Source: Begonia masoniana (Eukaryota > Streptophyta > Magnoliopsida > Cucurbitales > Begoniaceae). Taken from it: a DNA stretch of 64,000 bases. Both the position numbers and the translations under genes were made by a program. Where the stretch lies: the NCBI GenBank assembly GCA_022432975.1, contig CM039502.1, positions 74,171,497 through 74,235,496 on the forward strand, written 5' to 3'. The notes under the pieces are model-generated. The model saw only the letters and a list, made by a program, of their open reading frames with translations, was not told the DNA's origin and made no database searches. Shown one piece after another: positions 22,560 to 35,114 of the stretch (the first letter of the stretch is position 1; each line of letters opens with the position of its first letter).

Positions 22560-25100
22560 TTAACATTCGGTAATGCCCATTCGTTCAACATGTTCTGTAA
22601 ATGTCTTTGATGGCAATCCTTTTGTTAACGAATCTGCAATCATAAGGTTGGTGCTTATGTGTTTGATTGATACTCTCTGTTTCTGAACTTCTTCTTTAAC
22701 GGCCAAGTATTTCAACTCTATGTGTTTAGTACCTTTGGAATACTTGTCGTTTTTAGAAAAGAAGACTGCTGCGGAGTTGCCACAATGAATTTTCAGCGGC
22801 TTGATGATACTGTTAACAATTCCAAGTCCAAAAATAAAGTTCCACAGCCATAAACCCTGAATTGTGGCCTCAAAGCATGCCACAAATTTAGCCTCCATAG
22901 TGGATGTAGCAGTGATAGACTGCTTCGCACTCTTCCATTAGATTACACCATCGACTAAAAGAAACAAATAGCTAAAAGTGGATTTTTTGGTATCCACACA
23001 TCCGGTATAATTAGAATCTGAATATCCAATCACTTTAAGATAATTAGAACGTTTATAGGCGAGCATTCGTTATTTCGTTCCTTGTAAATACCTAAGTACT
23101 TTCTTTGCAGCCTTCCAATGCTCTATGCCTAGATTACTTTGATACATTCCCAGCATTCCGACAGCAAAACTAATATCGGGTCTGGTACAAGTCTGTACAT
23201 ACATCAAGCTTCCCACAGTAGATGCATAAGGAATATCTTTCATTTGTGTGCGTTCCAATTCATTCTTTGGACATTAATTGAATTTGAATTTATCTCCTTT
23301 ATGAATTGGAACAACACTTGCCGAGCATTTTTCCATTATGAATCTCTTTAGAACTTCATTAATATAGGCTTTCTGAGACAATCCCAACATCATTGTGATC
23401 TATTCCAGAATATTTCAATTACAATCACAAAGGATGCCTCTCCCATATTTTTCATTTCAAAGTTCCTATCGAGATATTTCTTGGTTTCACACAATAAACC
23501 AAGATCATTAATGGCCAACAAGATATCATCAACATACAGAATCAGAAATATAAACTTACTCCCACTAACCTTTAGATAAATACACCGATCAATGATATTT
23601 TCCTTAAATTCAAAGGAGGTGATGGTATCGTTGAACTTAAGATACCATTGTCGGGAAGCTTATTGTAACGACCCCTTATCCCAGTAAGATATTGTCCGCT
23701 CTGGGGATTGGGTCGCAGCCCAATATCCTCCCCTCATGGATTTGTTTGGCGAGGACTTCTCAGTCGGTCACCCAACCTGGTACTACTCTCGCCGAAACAC
23801 TTTTAACTTCGGAGTTCTTATGGGATCCGTTGCCAATTGTGCTCCAAAACGCGTCTTACTATCTTGGGAGGGTTTCCTTACATATGTTTCATTTCCACAT
23901 ACTTTCCCAAGCGATGTGGGATTGTGACGACCCCCTTTTTACGACCCGGGATTCGCCTATACTTGAGTCCAGGATCCACCCCGTAACTCGAGGTTTGCCC
24001 CGTAGTCATACTCATACGTACACATCTGGGTCCTCACAATCACCCCCCCTTGGGGGCCTAACATCCCTGTTGGCCGAACGACTCTGATACCATTTGTAAC
24101 GACCCTTTATCCTAGTAAGATATTGTCCGCTCTGGGAATTGGGTTGCAGCCCAATATCCTCCCCTCACGGATTTGTTTGGCGAGGACTTTCTAGTCGGTC
24201 ACCCAACCTAGTACTACTCTCGCCGAAGCACTTTTAACTTTGGAGTTCTTATGGGATCCGTTGTCAATTGTGCTCCAAAACGCATCTTACTATCTTGGGA
24301 GGGTTTCCTTACATATGTTTCATTTCTACATACTTCCCCAAGCGATGTGGGATTGTGACGCCTTTTTACGACTCAGGATTCGCCTATACTTGAGTCTGGG
24401 ATCCACCCCGCAACTCGAGGCTTGCCCCGTAGTCATACTCATACGTACACATCTGGGTCCTCACACTTGTTTAAGTCCATGTATTGATTTCTTAAGTTTA
24501 CACCCCATGTGTTCCTGTCCTTTAACGAAAAAACCTTCAGGTTGGTCCATATAAACTTATTTATCTAAATTCTCATTCAAAAATGCAGTTTTCATATCTA
24601 TTTGATAGAGTTTTAAATCATAATGAGCTACCAATGTCATAATAGTTCTGAGAGAATTATTTTTCGAAACAAGAGAAAAGGTTTCTTTGTAATCAATGCC
24701 ATCTTTTTGAGTATAACATTTGGCAACGAGTCTGACTTTATTTCGTTCGATATTGCCATTAGAGTCGCGTTTAGATTTAAAGACCTATTTACACCCAACT
24801 CTTTTACAACATTCAGACAATTCGATGAGTTCCCAAACTTCATTTTGTTCTATTGATTTTAACTCATCTTTCATGGAATTTAACCATTTATCAGAATTCT
24901 CACTTTCCATGGCTTGTGAAAACAAAATTGGATCATCATCAAGTCCTAGTTCACATTCGGACTCTTAAAGATAAACCACATAATCATTCGAAATAGAAGA
25001 TCTTCTTTATCTTACAGATCATCTTAATGGTATTTCTAGTGGTTCATCTATTATAGGTTCATTAGTGACAATCTCATCATGTGGTGTTTGATCATTAATT
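22560..25100 (-). pseudogene. Copia 2 reverse transcriptase and RNase H, interrupted by Cassandra D
   Basis: On the minus strand RNase H reads from 22898 to 22560 (MEAKFVACFEATIQGLWLW, LKIHCGNSAAVFFSKN, IADSLTKGLPSK) up to the stop. Upstream lie the RT/connection pieces YASTVGSLMYVQTCTRPDIS (around 23230). A VDDILLAINDLGL-type segment near 23500 contains the catalytic DD. Cassandra D splits the polymerase at 23663/24466. N-terminal reverse transcriptase pieces continue to about 24960 and are poorly preserved. Multiple stops and frameshifts are present. Confidence 0.75.
23664..24465 (-). mobile_element. Cassandra TRIM element D, complete (TSD CTTAT/CTTGT)
   Basis: LTRs are 23664-24038 and 24095-24465, with a 56-bp internal segment (24039-24094) that still has the primer-binding site and polypurine tract on the minus strand. 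Flanks are CTTAT (23659-23663) and CTTGT (24466-24470), a 5-bp duplication with one change. 5S-like segments lie at about 23748-23830 and 24179-24261. The LTRs carry the CGGGATTCGCCTATACT block, so it groups with elements A and F. Confidence 0.88.
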
Positions 25101-26071
25101 TATTGTTCGTGTAAGTCATTGATACGATCAACAACTGTTGGAACAACAACTTGAGCAGAAGTTATAGGTATTGAAACTTGCACTCTAACTTTTTGAATTT
25201 CCATTTTACGTGGTTCCAAACTCCCACTGATTGCACCATTTTCAATGAACCCAGTTTCAACAATTCTCGTACTATGGCTAGGACAGTAAAATCTATACCC
25301 ATTTGATTTTTCTGGATAACCAATGAAGAAACCACTGGTTGTTCTTGAATCTAGTTTCTTTTCATGTAGATTATAAATTCTTACTTCTGCTGGGCAATCC
25401 CAAACATGCAGGTACCTTAAACTGGGTTTCCTTCCTGTCCATAGTTCAAATGGAGTATTTGAGACTGCCTTACTAGGAACCCTATTTAATAAGTATACAG
25501 CAGTCTGTAAAGTATGCATCCAAAATTATAAGGGTAAAGATGAATTACTTAACATACTTCTAATCATATTCATTAAAGTACGATTGCGCCTTTCTGCAAC
25601 ACCATTCTGTTCTGGTGTGCCTGACATTGTGTATTGCGCACAAATATCACGACTTTCAAGGAATTTAGCAAATGGACCTGGTTGTTGTCCATTTTCATCA
25701 TAACTTCCATAATATTCACCACCACCTCTATCAGATCTAATGATTTTCATCTTTCTATCTACGTGTCTTTCAACCTCATTAACAAACATTTCAAGAGCAT
25801 TTATTGATTGAGATTTTTCATTCAGAAGATAGATATATCCATAACGTGAAAAATCATCAATAAAGGTAATAAAATATCTTTCTCCACAAAAAGATGGAAC
25901 ATCAAAAGGACCACATATATCGGTGTGTATAATTTCAATGAACTGTTTGCTTCTTGTGGCTTCTTTCTTACTTGTGTTTCTTGTTTGTTTTCCTTTACTA
26001 CAATCAACACAAATATTTAGATAAGTAAAATCCAAATGTGGAAGGATTGATTGCTTTACCAATCTTTCCAT
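25100..26071 (-). pseudogene. Copia 2 integrase
   Basis: The frame 26071-25526 gives the integrase core: IIHTDICGPFDVPSF (first D), KIIRSDRGGGEYYGS (second D) and TPEQNGVAERRNRT (E). The zinc-finger cysteines lie just upstream (NICVDCSKGK). After a stop the C-terminal part continues to 25100 (AVYLLNRVPSKAVSNTPFEL, DCPAEVRIYN). The active-site residues are intact, but stops at the junctions disable the polyprotein. Confidence 0.85.
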
Positions 26072-26095
26072 TCTTTCTTTGGATATATGACATAA

Positions 26096-27541
26096 TCATT
26101 TATGCCACAAATCAGCAGAACATTCATTCACTAAACCATGTTTAGTTCCCACATTATGATGCAAGGTTAGAAAAGTCTCAGCAAAACAATTATCAAGCTT
26201 TAATTTATACAAACCATCATAAAGAACACCTGAACCAATAAAAAAATTATCTTTATACAAACTGAAACATTCATTCCCGAACATAAAGGAATATCCAGCT
26301 GTATCAAGTTTGGACAAAGAAACTAAATTACGAGAAACAGATGGAACATAAACAGTTTGAAAAAGATCTAATTGATGTCCAGTGTCTAACATTAAACGGT
26401 AAGTTCCAATAGCTTCAATTGGAACTTTGACTCGATTCCCCATAAAGATATACTTTTCATTTGGGCTTATGGTTTGGGTCATAAGGAATCCCTGCATCGT
26501 ATTAGAAACATGAGTGGTACAACCAGAATCAATCCTTCAAGTATTACAAGGAACTTCAGTTAAATTTGATTCGAAACATACTAAAGCACTAGACTTACCT
26601 TTCTTTTCGAACCATGCCTTGCATTTCAGGCAATCTTTCTGATAGTGTCCATGCTTTCCACAGAAATGATACTTATCTTTCTGTTGTTCCTTTTTGTGGA
26701 TTTGGAAAGAAGATTGATTTATCGATGATAGTCATTTCTTGCCTTTTTCACCTTTCTTTCTTGGTTTCTTTCTAGCTCCATCATAATTCATGAGATTGAC
26801 AGTTTGAGTTCCTGGTTTCTTAAGCATCGCTTCTTCCTAAATGAGCATACTTTGTAATTCATGCACATTTCATTTATCCCTCATAGTATTATAACTCATA
26901 TGAAATGGGTCATATTGAGAAAGCAAGGAGTTCAGGATAAATGTCACAAGGAAGTTCTCATTCACTTCCATTCCCATGGTTTTCAATCTAGCTGCCATGT
27001 TCGTCATTTTGACGACATGCTCATGCATGGTACGAGAACCATCAAACTTAATGGTGGTCAAAGTACCCATCAGTGTCCCAGCAAGTGACTTATCAGCCAA
27101 TTCAGACTAAGAGCATTCTTCCACAAATTTCATAAATTCCTTAGCACTTTCAGTTTTAGGAAATGTGGACTTGATGTTGTTTGCTACAGTCATTCGCATA
27201 AACATTAGGCTCAGTTTGTTTGATCATTCCCAAGCCTTATAGGAAGATCTCTGATCAGCACTGCTAGTTGCAGTAATAGCAGCTGATTTCTCAGTTAAGA
27301 GTGCCAAATCAAGGTCCATAACACCAAGGTGAAACTGAACTTGTTCGCACCATTCAAAGAAATTTAGATCAAAAAACTTTACAACAGACGTGGCTTGCGA
27401 ATGAAGAGCAACAGGAATAGATGCTGCAAGATATAAAACACACTCACACATTAATGCTTTGAGTAACAATAAAATCAAACAATCATAAATATATATTGAA
27501 GTTCTCCTTTGAGCGACACAACAATATATAATAATAAACAT
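26096..27541 (-). pseudogene. Copia 2 gag and protease
   Basis: Gag text runs from about 27541 (FFEWCEQVQFHLGVMDLDLA) through 27100-26870 (LMGTLTTIKFDGSRTMHEHV). It reaches a zinc knuckle near 26660 whose first Cys is replaced (YHFCGKHGHYQKDC). The protease site follows near 26530 (RIDSGCTTHVSN), then KYIFMGNRVKVPIEAIGTYR to 26096. The DSG active site is retained. Several stops interrupt the frame. Confidence 0.78.
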
Positions 27542-27989
27542 GATCGATGCTCAATTTAATTTCATATAATTGGTTATTAACATACTCGAAATAGACATGT
27601 TTGTTATTTTTCAATATACTAAACACACCCAATCAAAGCATATCAATTTACCACAATTATATTCATAATTATAAAATAACCAATCAACCTTTGGGCGATT
27701 CAAAATATTTTATAATAATAAAAATCAATACACTCATGTCAAAATCATAATTCTCGTCATGTCATTTCATTAGCGAGCATCGCATAAAATATGAGTAATT
27801 GAATTTATTTAATTTGATATCTGAGAAAACGTTCTGATTCGGCCACTGGGGTGACTAACAAATCATCATAATTTAGATATAAAATTTTAATAATAATAAC
27901 ATTCATATAAATAATATTTTGATCCAAATTCAATAATTAACAATTTCAAAACGTAATTGTCACATATACAATTAAACAAAATAATTCAA

Positions 27990-28170
27990 ATATCAAGAAT
28001 TATTTCATCTCTGCAAACGTGAACAGTAATTTTTTTTTATGAACAGTAATTGGTCGGTGTGAATAGTGAAATCGGCCATGAATAGTAATCACCGGTGTGA
28101 ACAGTAAAATCGGCCGTGAACAGTATTCGCAGTGTGAACAGTAAAATCAGCGTGAATAGTAAAATAAAAT
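27990..28170. repeat. Degenerate short tandem repeat in Copia 2 leader
   Basis: The motif GTGAACAGTAAAATCGGCC and shortened forms (GAACAGTAAT, GAATAGTGAA, GAACAGTATT, GAATAGTAAA) recur about eight times between the primer-binding site and gag. It lies in the untranslated leader of the minus-strand transcript. Confidence 0.7.
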
Positions 28171-28296
28171 TATAACCCAAATTTCTTGATCTCCCATACT
28201 ATTAATGCTAAACATTAGGCAACATATAAACATGCGATTAACAATTAAATTCATAACGGAAAATCAATTGTTCTACAACGACGCTCTGATACCACA

Positions 28297-28770
28297 TGTT
28301 TGCTTAATTGTTTCTCATTTCATCACAGAGAAATAACAAGATCATGAACAAATTGATTTTTTGCATATCTTTAAAGAGAGATGTAACACTTACCTTGATC
28401 CATGATTAGATGTTTGAAGAACAATCTCAACTTGAAGAAAACTTATTTCTCTCCCTTAACCCTTTGTTTCTTAAGTGAAGATTTTTTATGGAGAAAACCT
28501 TTGTGTGTCTATATGGGGCAGACAGAGGACCAGGCTGTTGTTTTTTTATTTCAGTAAGTTATGTTTTTCAGATTAAGTTCCATCAACTTAATCTCTTCAT
28601 TAATAAAACAAAACACCTTGATCAATCAGATTTGAACACATATGGCCACATCACGTGGTTTGCCTTCAGTTGACGTTTGAGTAACAAGGTTTTGGAGGTT
28701 TCTGGGCATTTTCACTCTGTAGACGAAGAGAAGATCGAACGCCTTGTCCTTTACTCAAAACAAACCAACA
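28297..28770 (-). repeat. Copia 2 5' LTR
   Basis: This 474-bp partner of 21689-22162 has the tRNA-Met primer-binding site immediately to its left and the AGGGT duplication immediately to its right. It should have driven leftward transcription of Copia 2, towards the E2F exons. Confidence 0.92.
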
Positions 28771-29730
28771 AGGGTCAATGAGAAGAGATAATGCAGAGAA
28801 CTAAAAAGTTAGGCTAGGGTTAGTCAAGTAATAGAAATGGAATATGGAGATTAAATAGAGAGAGAAGGCAGGAAAGTAAAGAGTAGATGAGTTGCGAGAA
28901 GAGAAAAAAACGAGGGAAGAAGGGACTTTAGTTCGGAATTCGGATAAATGTGGAGGGAACCGTAGCAAGAAAAATGAATAACTTTATTAATTTTCACTTT
29001 CGCCACTTAACTTATTAGAATTATGTATTGGCCTCACTACTTTCTTAAAGACATTCTTGCTCTTTTGCATTAATTCATAATTGTAACTAATAAGGAGCAA
29101 GGGCAGAACAGAACTGAAGAACAGAGCTTTTTAAGGAACTTGCAGTGCTCAAAGAAATCAACGTTATTAGTTTTCATTTTCAATGACGAAGGATGAGGAA
29201 AGTAAACACCCTTTTTTCACACAACAATGGTGTCTCTAAGTTTATGGAGAAGTACTGGGGTAAACTATCTCAGTTCCTTCAAATCCCTCCCCATCTCAAC
29301 TAGAAAGTATTTGAATTTTGGATCCACATTCTCCTTCAAGCTGTAGCAAAAATGTTGGCCGAATCTCCCTAGATTTTCTACGTATTCTATTCGGGGAATT
29401 AGCTGACACTGCAAGAGGGTGAGGAGGTGTGTTTATTTATCTATGAAATTCCGATGCTTTATAGGAAGTAGAGAGCCGGTCGGAGATTATTACTCAAGCT
29501 CCCGCCAGTGAATTAGTAAGCGCTTGAGATCGGAGTCGAAAACTCCGGTCTCTTTGAGGAGGAAAGGTGAGGATGGGGACGATGTAGGAGATTGGGGAAG
29601 GGATAATCTCCAGGAACATTCCGACAACTCCTGAAAATGGTAGGGGAAAAATCGAAAGAGTTCATTAATTCGATGATGGATCTCTATGTTTACCGTTGAG
29701 TTTTACACGGGTCAGACCACTTAAACCTAG
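28771..29730 (-). promoter_or_regulatory. Probable E2F upstream and 5' untranslated sequence
   Basis: Removing Copia 2 joins 21688 to 28776, so this stretch is the host DNA upstream of E2F exon 1. It has pyrimidine-rich tracts on the minus strand and a TATTTAA-type element near 28850. I see no ORF, repeat or further gene. Promoter function is inferred from position only. Confidence 0.35.
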
Positions 29731-29786
29731 CTTGAGAATTTCATTGAATTTTATTTTCTCTATAAACTTACGTACGTTAAACCTAC
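29731..29786. repeat. Tandem duplication unit, left copy, split by the Athila element
   Basis: About 55 bases starting CTTGAGAATTTCATT and ending ACGTTAAACCTAC recur at 36259-36310 with several changes. The Athila element sits exactly at the junction of the two units, with CCTAC duplicated. Confidence 0.6.
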
Positions 29787-30931
29787 TGTTGCGAAAAATC
29801 CTATGCAAGTGAATGTGTCATAAAAGTAATAAAGTTCGTAAGTACGAGTTGATCCCACGAGGACTAGTTTCACTAATTATCAAACGAAATTAATTCCAAT
29901 TTATAATAAATACAGAACTTTGATGATTTTGGATTTAATAAAACACAGGAAAATAATTTAATTAAATCACAAAAATTAAATGAGTTTGAGAATATAATGA
30001 GAAAGCTCTAGGGTTTCCGATTTCACCTAAATTAATCATATTTAGTATTCCTAATTCAATTCATTAATTTTTATTTCTATGAGTTGATAGCAATTTCACA
30101 AAACTGTTTATCAATCTCTCTCGAGCAATGATAAACTTATTCAACTAACGAATTATTACCTCTCGGTCTCTAATCCTGAGAATTAATTGAATACATTAAG
30201 AACGAGAAATTAAAATACCACATAAACGCATTAGTTATATCTAGTCTAACATCCTTTTCATGGTAAATTATTCAGTGCACGATTATTTATCACCTCTCGA
30301 TCTCAAAACAATCATACGGACATGCTATTGTTGATTAGGCAATCGCAAGCTTTAAGAACAGGTTAATTTACTCAACACTATTGAAACAGAAAATTAACAA
30401 CTTGAATTAAAGGAAAAACTAAATAATCATAATCCAGCTACATCGTAGCCCTAGAAAAGAAAATTAGTTCATACTAGAATAAAGAGAAACCATAAGAATA
30501 ATAAAGATGTTCATAGTTCAGAAGAGGAAGAGAAAGAAAAACTAGGGTTATCGATCCGAAAGCTTCTTTCTCCCTTGCTCTCGCTTCGTTCCGGTCTCCG
30601 TCTCTCTCCGGCCTGAATGATTATCTCTCTCCTCTTTTGCCACCTCTTAACCTAATCCAGGTGTTAGCTTTGATCAACGGCCCAGATTAATCCAATTAAA
30701 CTCGTAAATTCAGATTAATAATTTAACTCGCACAGCCGATCGACAAGTCTTCTGCACATGCTTTTTCGTTCTGTTCTTCTTCTTTATTGTACCGGATTGA
30801 CCAAACCTGTAATTCTTCAATTTCTCTACGCACTTACACCAAACTTGTTAGAATCTTTCATAGACTTAAGTAAAACTCATCAAATCAAGTATAAACGAGT
30901 ACAATAAAGTGTGTAAAATACACACATATCA
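29787..30931 (-). repeat. Athila-type 3' LTR
   Basis: It begins TGTTGCGAAAAATCC and ends ACACACATATCA. It matches 35115-36253 with scattered substitutions and small indels. The polypurine tract lies just inside on the minus strand. Confidence 0.88.
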
Positions 30932-32121
30932 CACCCCTAAATTTAAATGAAAGCTTGTCCTCAAGCGAACAAAACTAAGCAAAAATCTCAACAGATATAT
31001 AATCCAACCCCATATAATATGCACAGTACAATATAATGGTAAAGCAATCCTCGTCAAAATTTTTGGTAATTCGTCTCAGCTTGAACAATTCATACTAAAA
31101 CTATCAAGATTAACACTTTGCAAAAGAATTAACTTATATCAGCGCATTGACATTCGCTTACTTAGAAATCCTCGTGTGTGTGTTCATTCTTATTTTTCTC
31201 TAACTGTTGAGTTAACTAATGTAGTTACGGGAAGAGAATACATTCACAGCTCACTTGGGATCATTCCATTCACTTTGATCGTTCATCGGCCTTGCCCACC
31301 ATCCAACTAATAGCAATTATCAATTAAATAAAATAAAAATCGATAGGTCTTGAAAAGCTTATAATGTAAGGTTGGGTTAAATGGTATGAATTTTATGAAT
31401 ACAAACGAGTAATCAGAACACAACTCATTCTTCCTTATGTCACCCACTCAATATTTTCTTCTCAGCACTCGCTCACTCATTGAACTCGCTCAAGCTTTCC
31501 ATTGATCTCTCACCCCCAAACTTATTTCATTTAATATCACTCAAATTAACTCCTTTGTCATAATTACAAAGTAAAATAAATACAAGAAAGCATGAAAATA
31601 AAACTAAACTTTCGAATTTGTCCTTTTTTATTTTATTTTTTTTTTGCAACTCAGACTAATAATAACAAAGCAACATAAAAATAAATTAACATATGACAAA
31701 GAAGTTTTTATTCATCGTCACCACTACATTCTCCTACTCTCCTTCAAATATATTAATAAACCCCGTGCTCTTTAGAAAAGGTAAGAAAATCTATATGTGG
31801 CTAGGCTGAAATAGGTACACTTGAACGATTATATCATAAGCTCAAAAAGGGTGACTATGTGTGTCACTAAATGACACAAAAAATGGTAAGGGAAGAAAGC
31901 TCAAACGGTTCAATGATGGCCTAAGTCATTCTCTTAGTTCTGTAAAATTTCAATTCACATTCGTGGATGTTAGGCAAAACCAATAAAGTTTTTTATCTTA
32001 ATATCACTCGTTAAGTTTTTTTGGAGCTACTCCCTTACTGTGTTTATGCTCGTTCACTCCCTTACTGTGTTTGAGTTTCGATATATGCAGACTACATGAG
32101 TATAACTCCAACAGATCAAGT

Positions 32122-32330
32122 TAAACAAGAATGAAACATGCTCAGGGTTTTAAGTTTAACTTCGTAAGCTAAAGTCAATACTAACTACTTCAAATCATCT
32201 TCTTCTTCGAGTTTATCTAGGAGCTAAACAAGAATGAAACATGCTCAGGGTTTTAAGTTTAACTTCGTAAGCTAAAGTCAATACTAACTACTACAAATCA
32301 TCTTCTACTTAGAGTTTATCTAGGAGCTAA
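32122..32330. repeat. Tandem duplication, about 103-bp unit, in Athila-type 3' non-coding region
   Basis: Two near-identical copies start TAAACAAGAATGAAACATGC at 32122 and 32225 and end TATCTAGGAGCTAAA. Only a few substitutions separate them. They lie in the non-coding stretch between protease and 3' LTR. Confidence 0.8.
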
Positions 32331-32732
32331 AGCATAAATTTGTTCAAAATTTAAATCATTAACACATAAACTAAGACTTCAGATTGCAGAACCAAAATAT
32401 AGCAAAGTACTAAAGTACGCTAAAATCACCCCCAAACTTAAAACAAACATTGTCCTCAATGTAGAAAATAAGAGTAAGGTAAAAGTAGCGTACCTCAAAA
32501 CATCTTTGGCTGGTCGTCAGTGTTGTGGAGCTTCGGTCGAGGGAGCAATCGATTAGGAATCTTTTTTTTTTAATTCTAAAAATAATAATAATAAAATAAA
32601 ATAAAAATCAATAAATAAACAAAATTAATGCAAACAAAAATTGAAATAACGAACTAAAAAGGATACTTGGGTGGGTTGCCTTCCACCGAGCGCTTGTTTT
32701 AATGTCATCGGCTTGACGTTTGACGATCCTTG

Positions 32733-33377
32733 CTAATCGGGTGCTCGGTGAATAATGGTTGTATCACTCTCAAAAATCCCCTTAAAATACGGTTTCGCTC
32801 TTTTTCCATTTACTAACTTATCAATTGACAGAAGCTCTTTGTCTAAAAAATTATCCTCAATTGGCTCATCGCTAACTGTTGGGTAATTCATTGATTTACA
32901 CACCTTGAATGTCACATCTTCATCTTGTACTTGCAATTTGAGCTCTCCCTTTTTAAGATCAATTACAGCACCTTCTGTTGCTAAGAATGGTCGACCTAAT
33001 ATTATCGGGATGCCATGATATTCGTCCATATCAAGAATCAAGAAATCAGCAGGGAAAATAAACTTGTCGACTTTGACAAGGACATCTTCAATCACTCCAT
33101 ATGGATGCTTTATAGAGCGATCAACCATCTGTAGAAATACACTCGTGGGATTTGCTTCACCAAGACCAAGTTTTTTAAAAATAGATAGTGGCACTAAGTT
33201 GACACTGGCGCCCAAATCACACAGTGCTTGCTCGAAGATGCATTTCCCAATTTCACATGGGACAGTGAAACTTCCTAGATCCTTCAGCTTTTGTGGAAGC
33301 TTTCGTTGAATAATAGCACTGCATTCCTCCGTCAAAGCGATCATACTGCCTTCTTCAATCTTACGCTTATGAGGCAA
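32733..33377 (-). pseudogene. Athila-type aspartic protease domain
   Basis: This open frame of 214 codons starts MPHKRKIEEGSMIALTEECS. It carries the retropepsin-type active site in a DLGAS form (CDLGASVNLVPLSIFKKLGL) and the second conserved block GIPIILGRPFLATEGAVIDL. It lies directly downstream of gag after stops near 33380. Unlike the rest of the element, this domain is continuously open. No polymerase follows; the next 1.8 kb has no coding signal. Confidence 0.82.
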
Positions 33378-33385
33378 AATATCTT

Positions 33386-34889
33386 TCAGAAACTTTGCAT
33401 ATTAGGCATTTGCTCGAGGGCCTCTACGAATGGAATGCTGATGTGGAGCTTTTTGAAGACATCAAGAAACTTAGAAAACTGATTATCAAGCTTCACATTC
33501 TTCAGTCTTTGTGGAAACAGCACTTGAGGTGGAATTGCTTGTATTGGCGAAGGATGAGATGGTAGAGACTTTTGAGCTTCATTTTCATTTAAACCTCCAT
33601 TATCAATTTTAGGCACACTTGGTTCTTTTTGCACCGGTTCAATTACTGTTCCATTTCGAGTGGTAATTGCATTACAATGCTCTTTCGGATTTACTTCAGT
33701 ATTGCTAGATAGTGTACCTTGAGGTCTTCCATTAATGATACTAGCAAATTGGCCAAGTTGATTCTCAAGACTTCGAATTTGGGCCGATTGATTCTATATC
33801 ATTGTACGGGTTTCGGCCATAAATTTCATCATAGCTGCCTCTAGATCATTTTTCTGCTCAACTTGTGGAGATGGATCTGGTTGAGATGTTCGAGGCATTT
33901 GCATAGCATTTTGGGAATGTCTCCATGAGAAATTAGGATGTTGTCGCCATCCTGGATTATAAGTGTTTGAGTTGGGATTTACTTGCCGATTAAAATTCCT
34001 CATGTAGTTAACCTATTATGCAGATTTATTCGGCATAGGATTTCCCATTTGGTATTCTTCACTCTGATGCGGTCCTTGACACCATTGACAATTAACCATC
34101 GATGCTTTCCCCGCACTAGCTGCTATATGGGATTCTTGTAACTGTAGCCAATGAGGCAACTTGTAGTGTTAAAGCTGTCATAGTCTCAAGCTCTAGGATA
34201 CCAGTTGTACACTTCATAATTGTGCGTTCCACAGGGCATTGGTCATTATTAAGTGCCAATTCCTCCAATAGATCATATGCAGCTTCTTCAGTTTTTCTCA
34301 TTAAGGCACCACCTGCAGCTGCATTCACTAGAGTTTTAGTAGATGATGATAGTCCCACATAGAAAGTTTGAATATGCATCCATTTTGGTAGGCCATGGTT
34401 GGGGCATTTTCTAAGCATAACCTTGAATCTCGCCCATGCCTCATATAGAGTTTCCCCATCAAATTGACTGAAATTGATTATATCATTTCGGAGCTTAGCA
34501 GTCTTCTCGAAGGGAAAGAATTTAGAAAGGAACTTCTGGCATAATTCTTTCCATGTAGTAATAGAATTTGTTGGCAGAGAGTTAAGCTAATTCTTTGCAT
34601 GGTCCCGTAATGAGAACAGAAATAAACGCAGTCTCACTGCATCATCCCCCACGTTATGAAATCTGAAAGTGTCGCATACTTCCAAAATATTTGCAATATG
34701 ATCATTGGAGTCCTCAAAAGGTAGTCTACTGAACTGAGATTGTTGAATCATATGCAAGATATCTGGCTTAATTTCAAAATTTGCTGCAATAGCCGGTTTC
34801 CGAATAGCTGAATGAATCCCGGATACAGTAGGTATAACGTAGTCCAGCAAGGTTAGGTTCTCAGCATTGTCTTCCCCATTGTCTCCCAT
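33386..34889 (-). pseudogene. Athila-type gag
   Basis: It starts at 34889 (MGDNGEDNAENLTLLDYVIP) and continues through typical Athila gag text: FSRLPFEDSNDHIANILEVC, RLFLFSLRDHAKN, KFFPFEKTAKLRNDI, FDGETLYEAWARFKVMLRKC, FYVGLSSSTKTLVNAAAGG. After 34116 the frame shifts into a proline/asparagine-rich linker (NPNSNTYNPGWRQHPNFSW) and a coiled region (IRSLENQLGQFASIING). At least three in-frame stops occur (after DHAKN at 34587, near 34116, near 33790). Confidence 0.82.
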
Positions 34890-35114
34890 GATAGCACGCG
34901 CTTATTGAATAACTTCTCTTCTCTCTCTACGATTTTTTCAGCACGTACGCTCGATCTCAAGATTAAGCGGGAGAAGATTAGCGTCTTCTTCTTTACGCAT
35001 ACACCTGGAAGTAACACAGAAGCAAAACAAGAATAAAATAAATAGAATTCAAAATAAAACTAAAGATAATTAAGTTGATATCAATAATAAAGTCTCCGGC
35101 AACGGCGCCAAACT

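Larger units (their letters stand above)
21689..28770 (-). mobile_element. Copia 2 LTR retrotransposon in the E2F 5' untranslated region (TSD AGGGT)
   Basis: LTRs of exactly 474 bp lie at 21689-22162 and 28297-28770, with AGGGT at 21684-21688 and 28771-28775. The primer-binding site beside the right LTR (complement of CTCTGATACCACA, 28284-28296) and the polypurine tract beside the left one (complement of TTTCTCCCACTT) set the minus strand. I count about 11 differences between the LTRs (roughly 2.3 per cent), so it is fairly young. Gag, protease, integrase, reverse transcriptase and RNase H follow in Copia order, but all carry stops. Cassandra D sits inside. It lies about 80 bases upstream of the E2F start codon. 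Confidence 0.92.
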
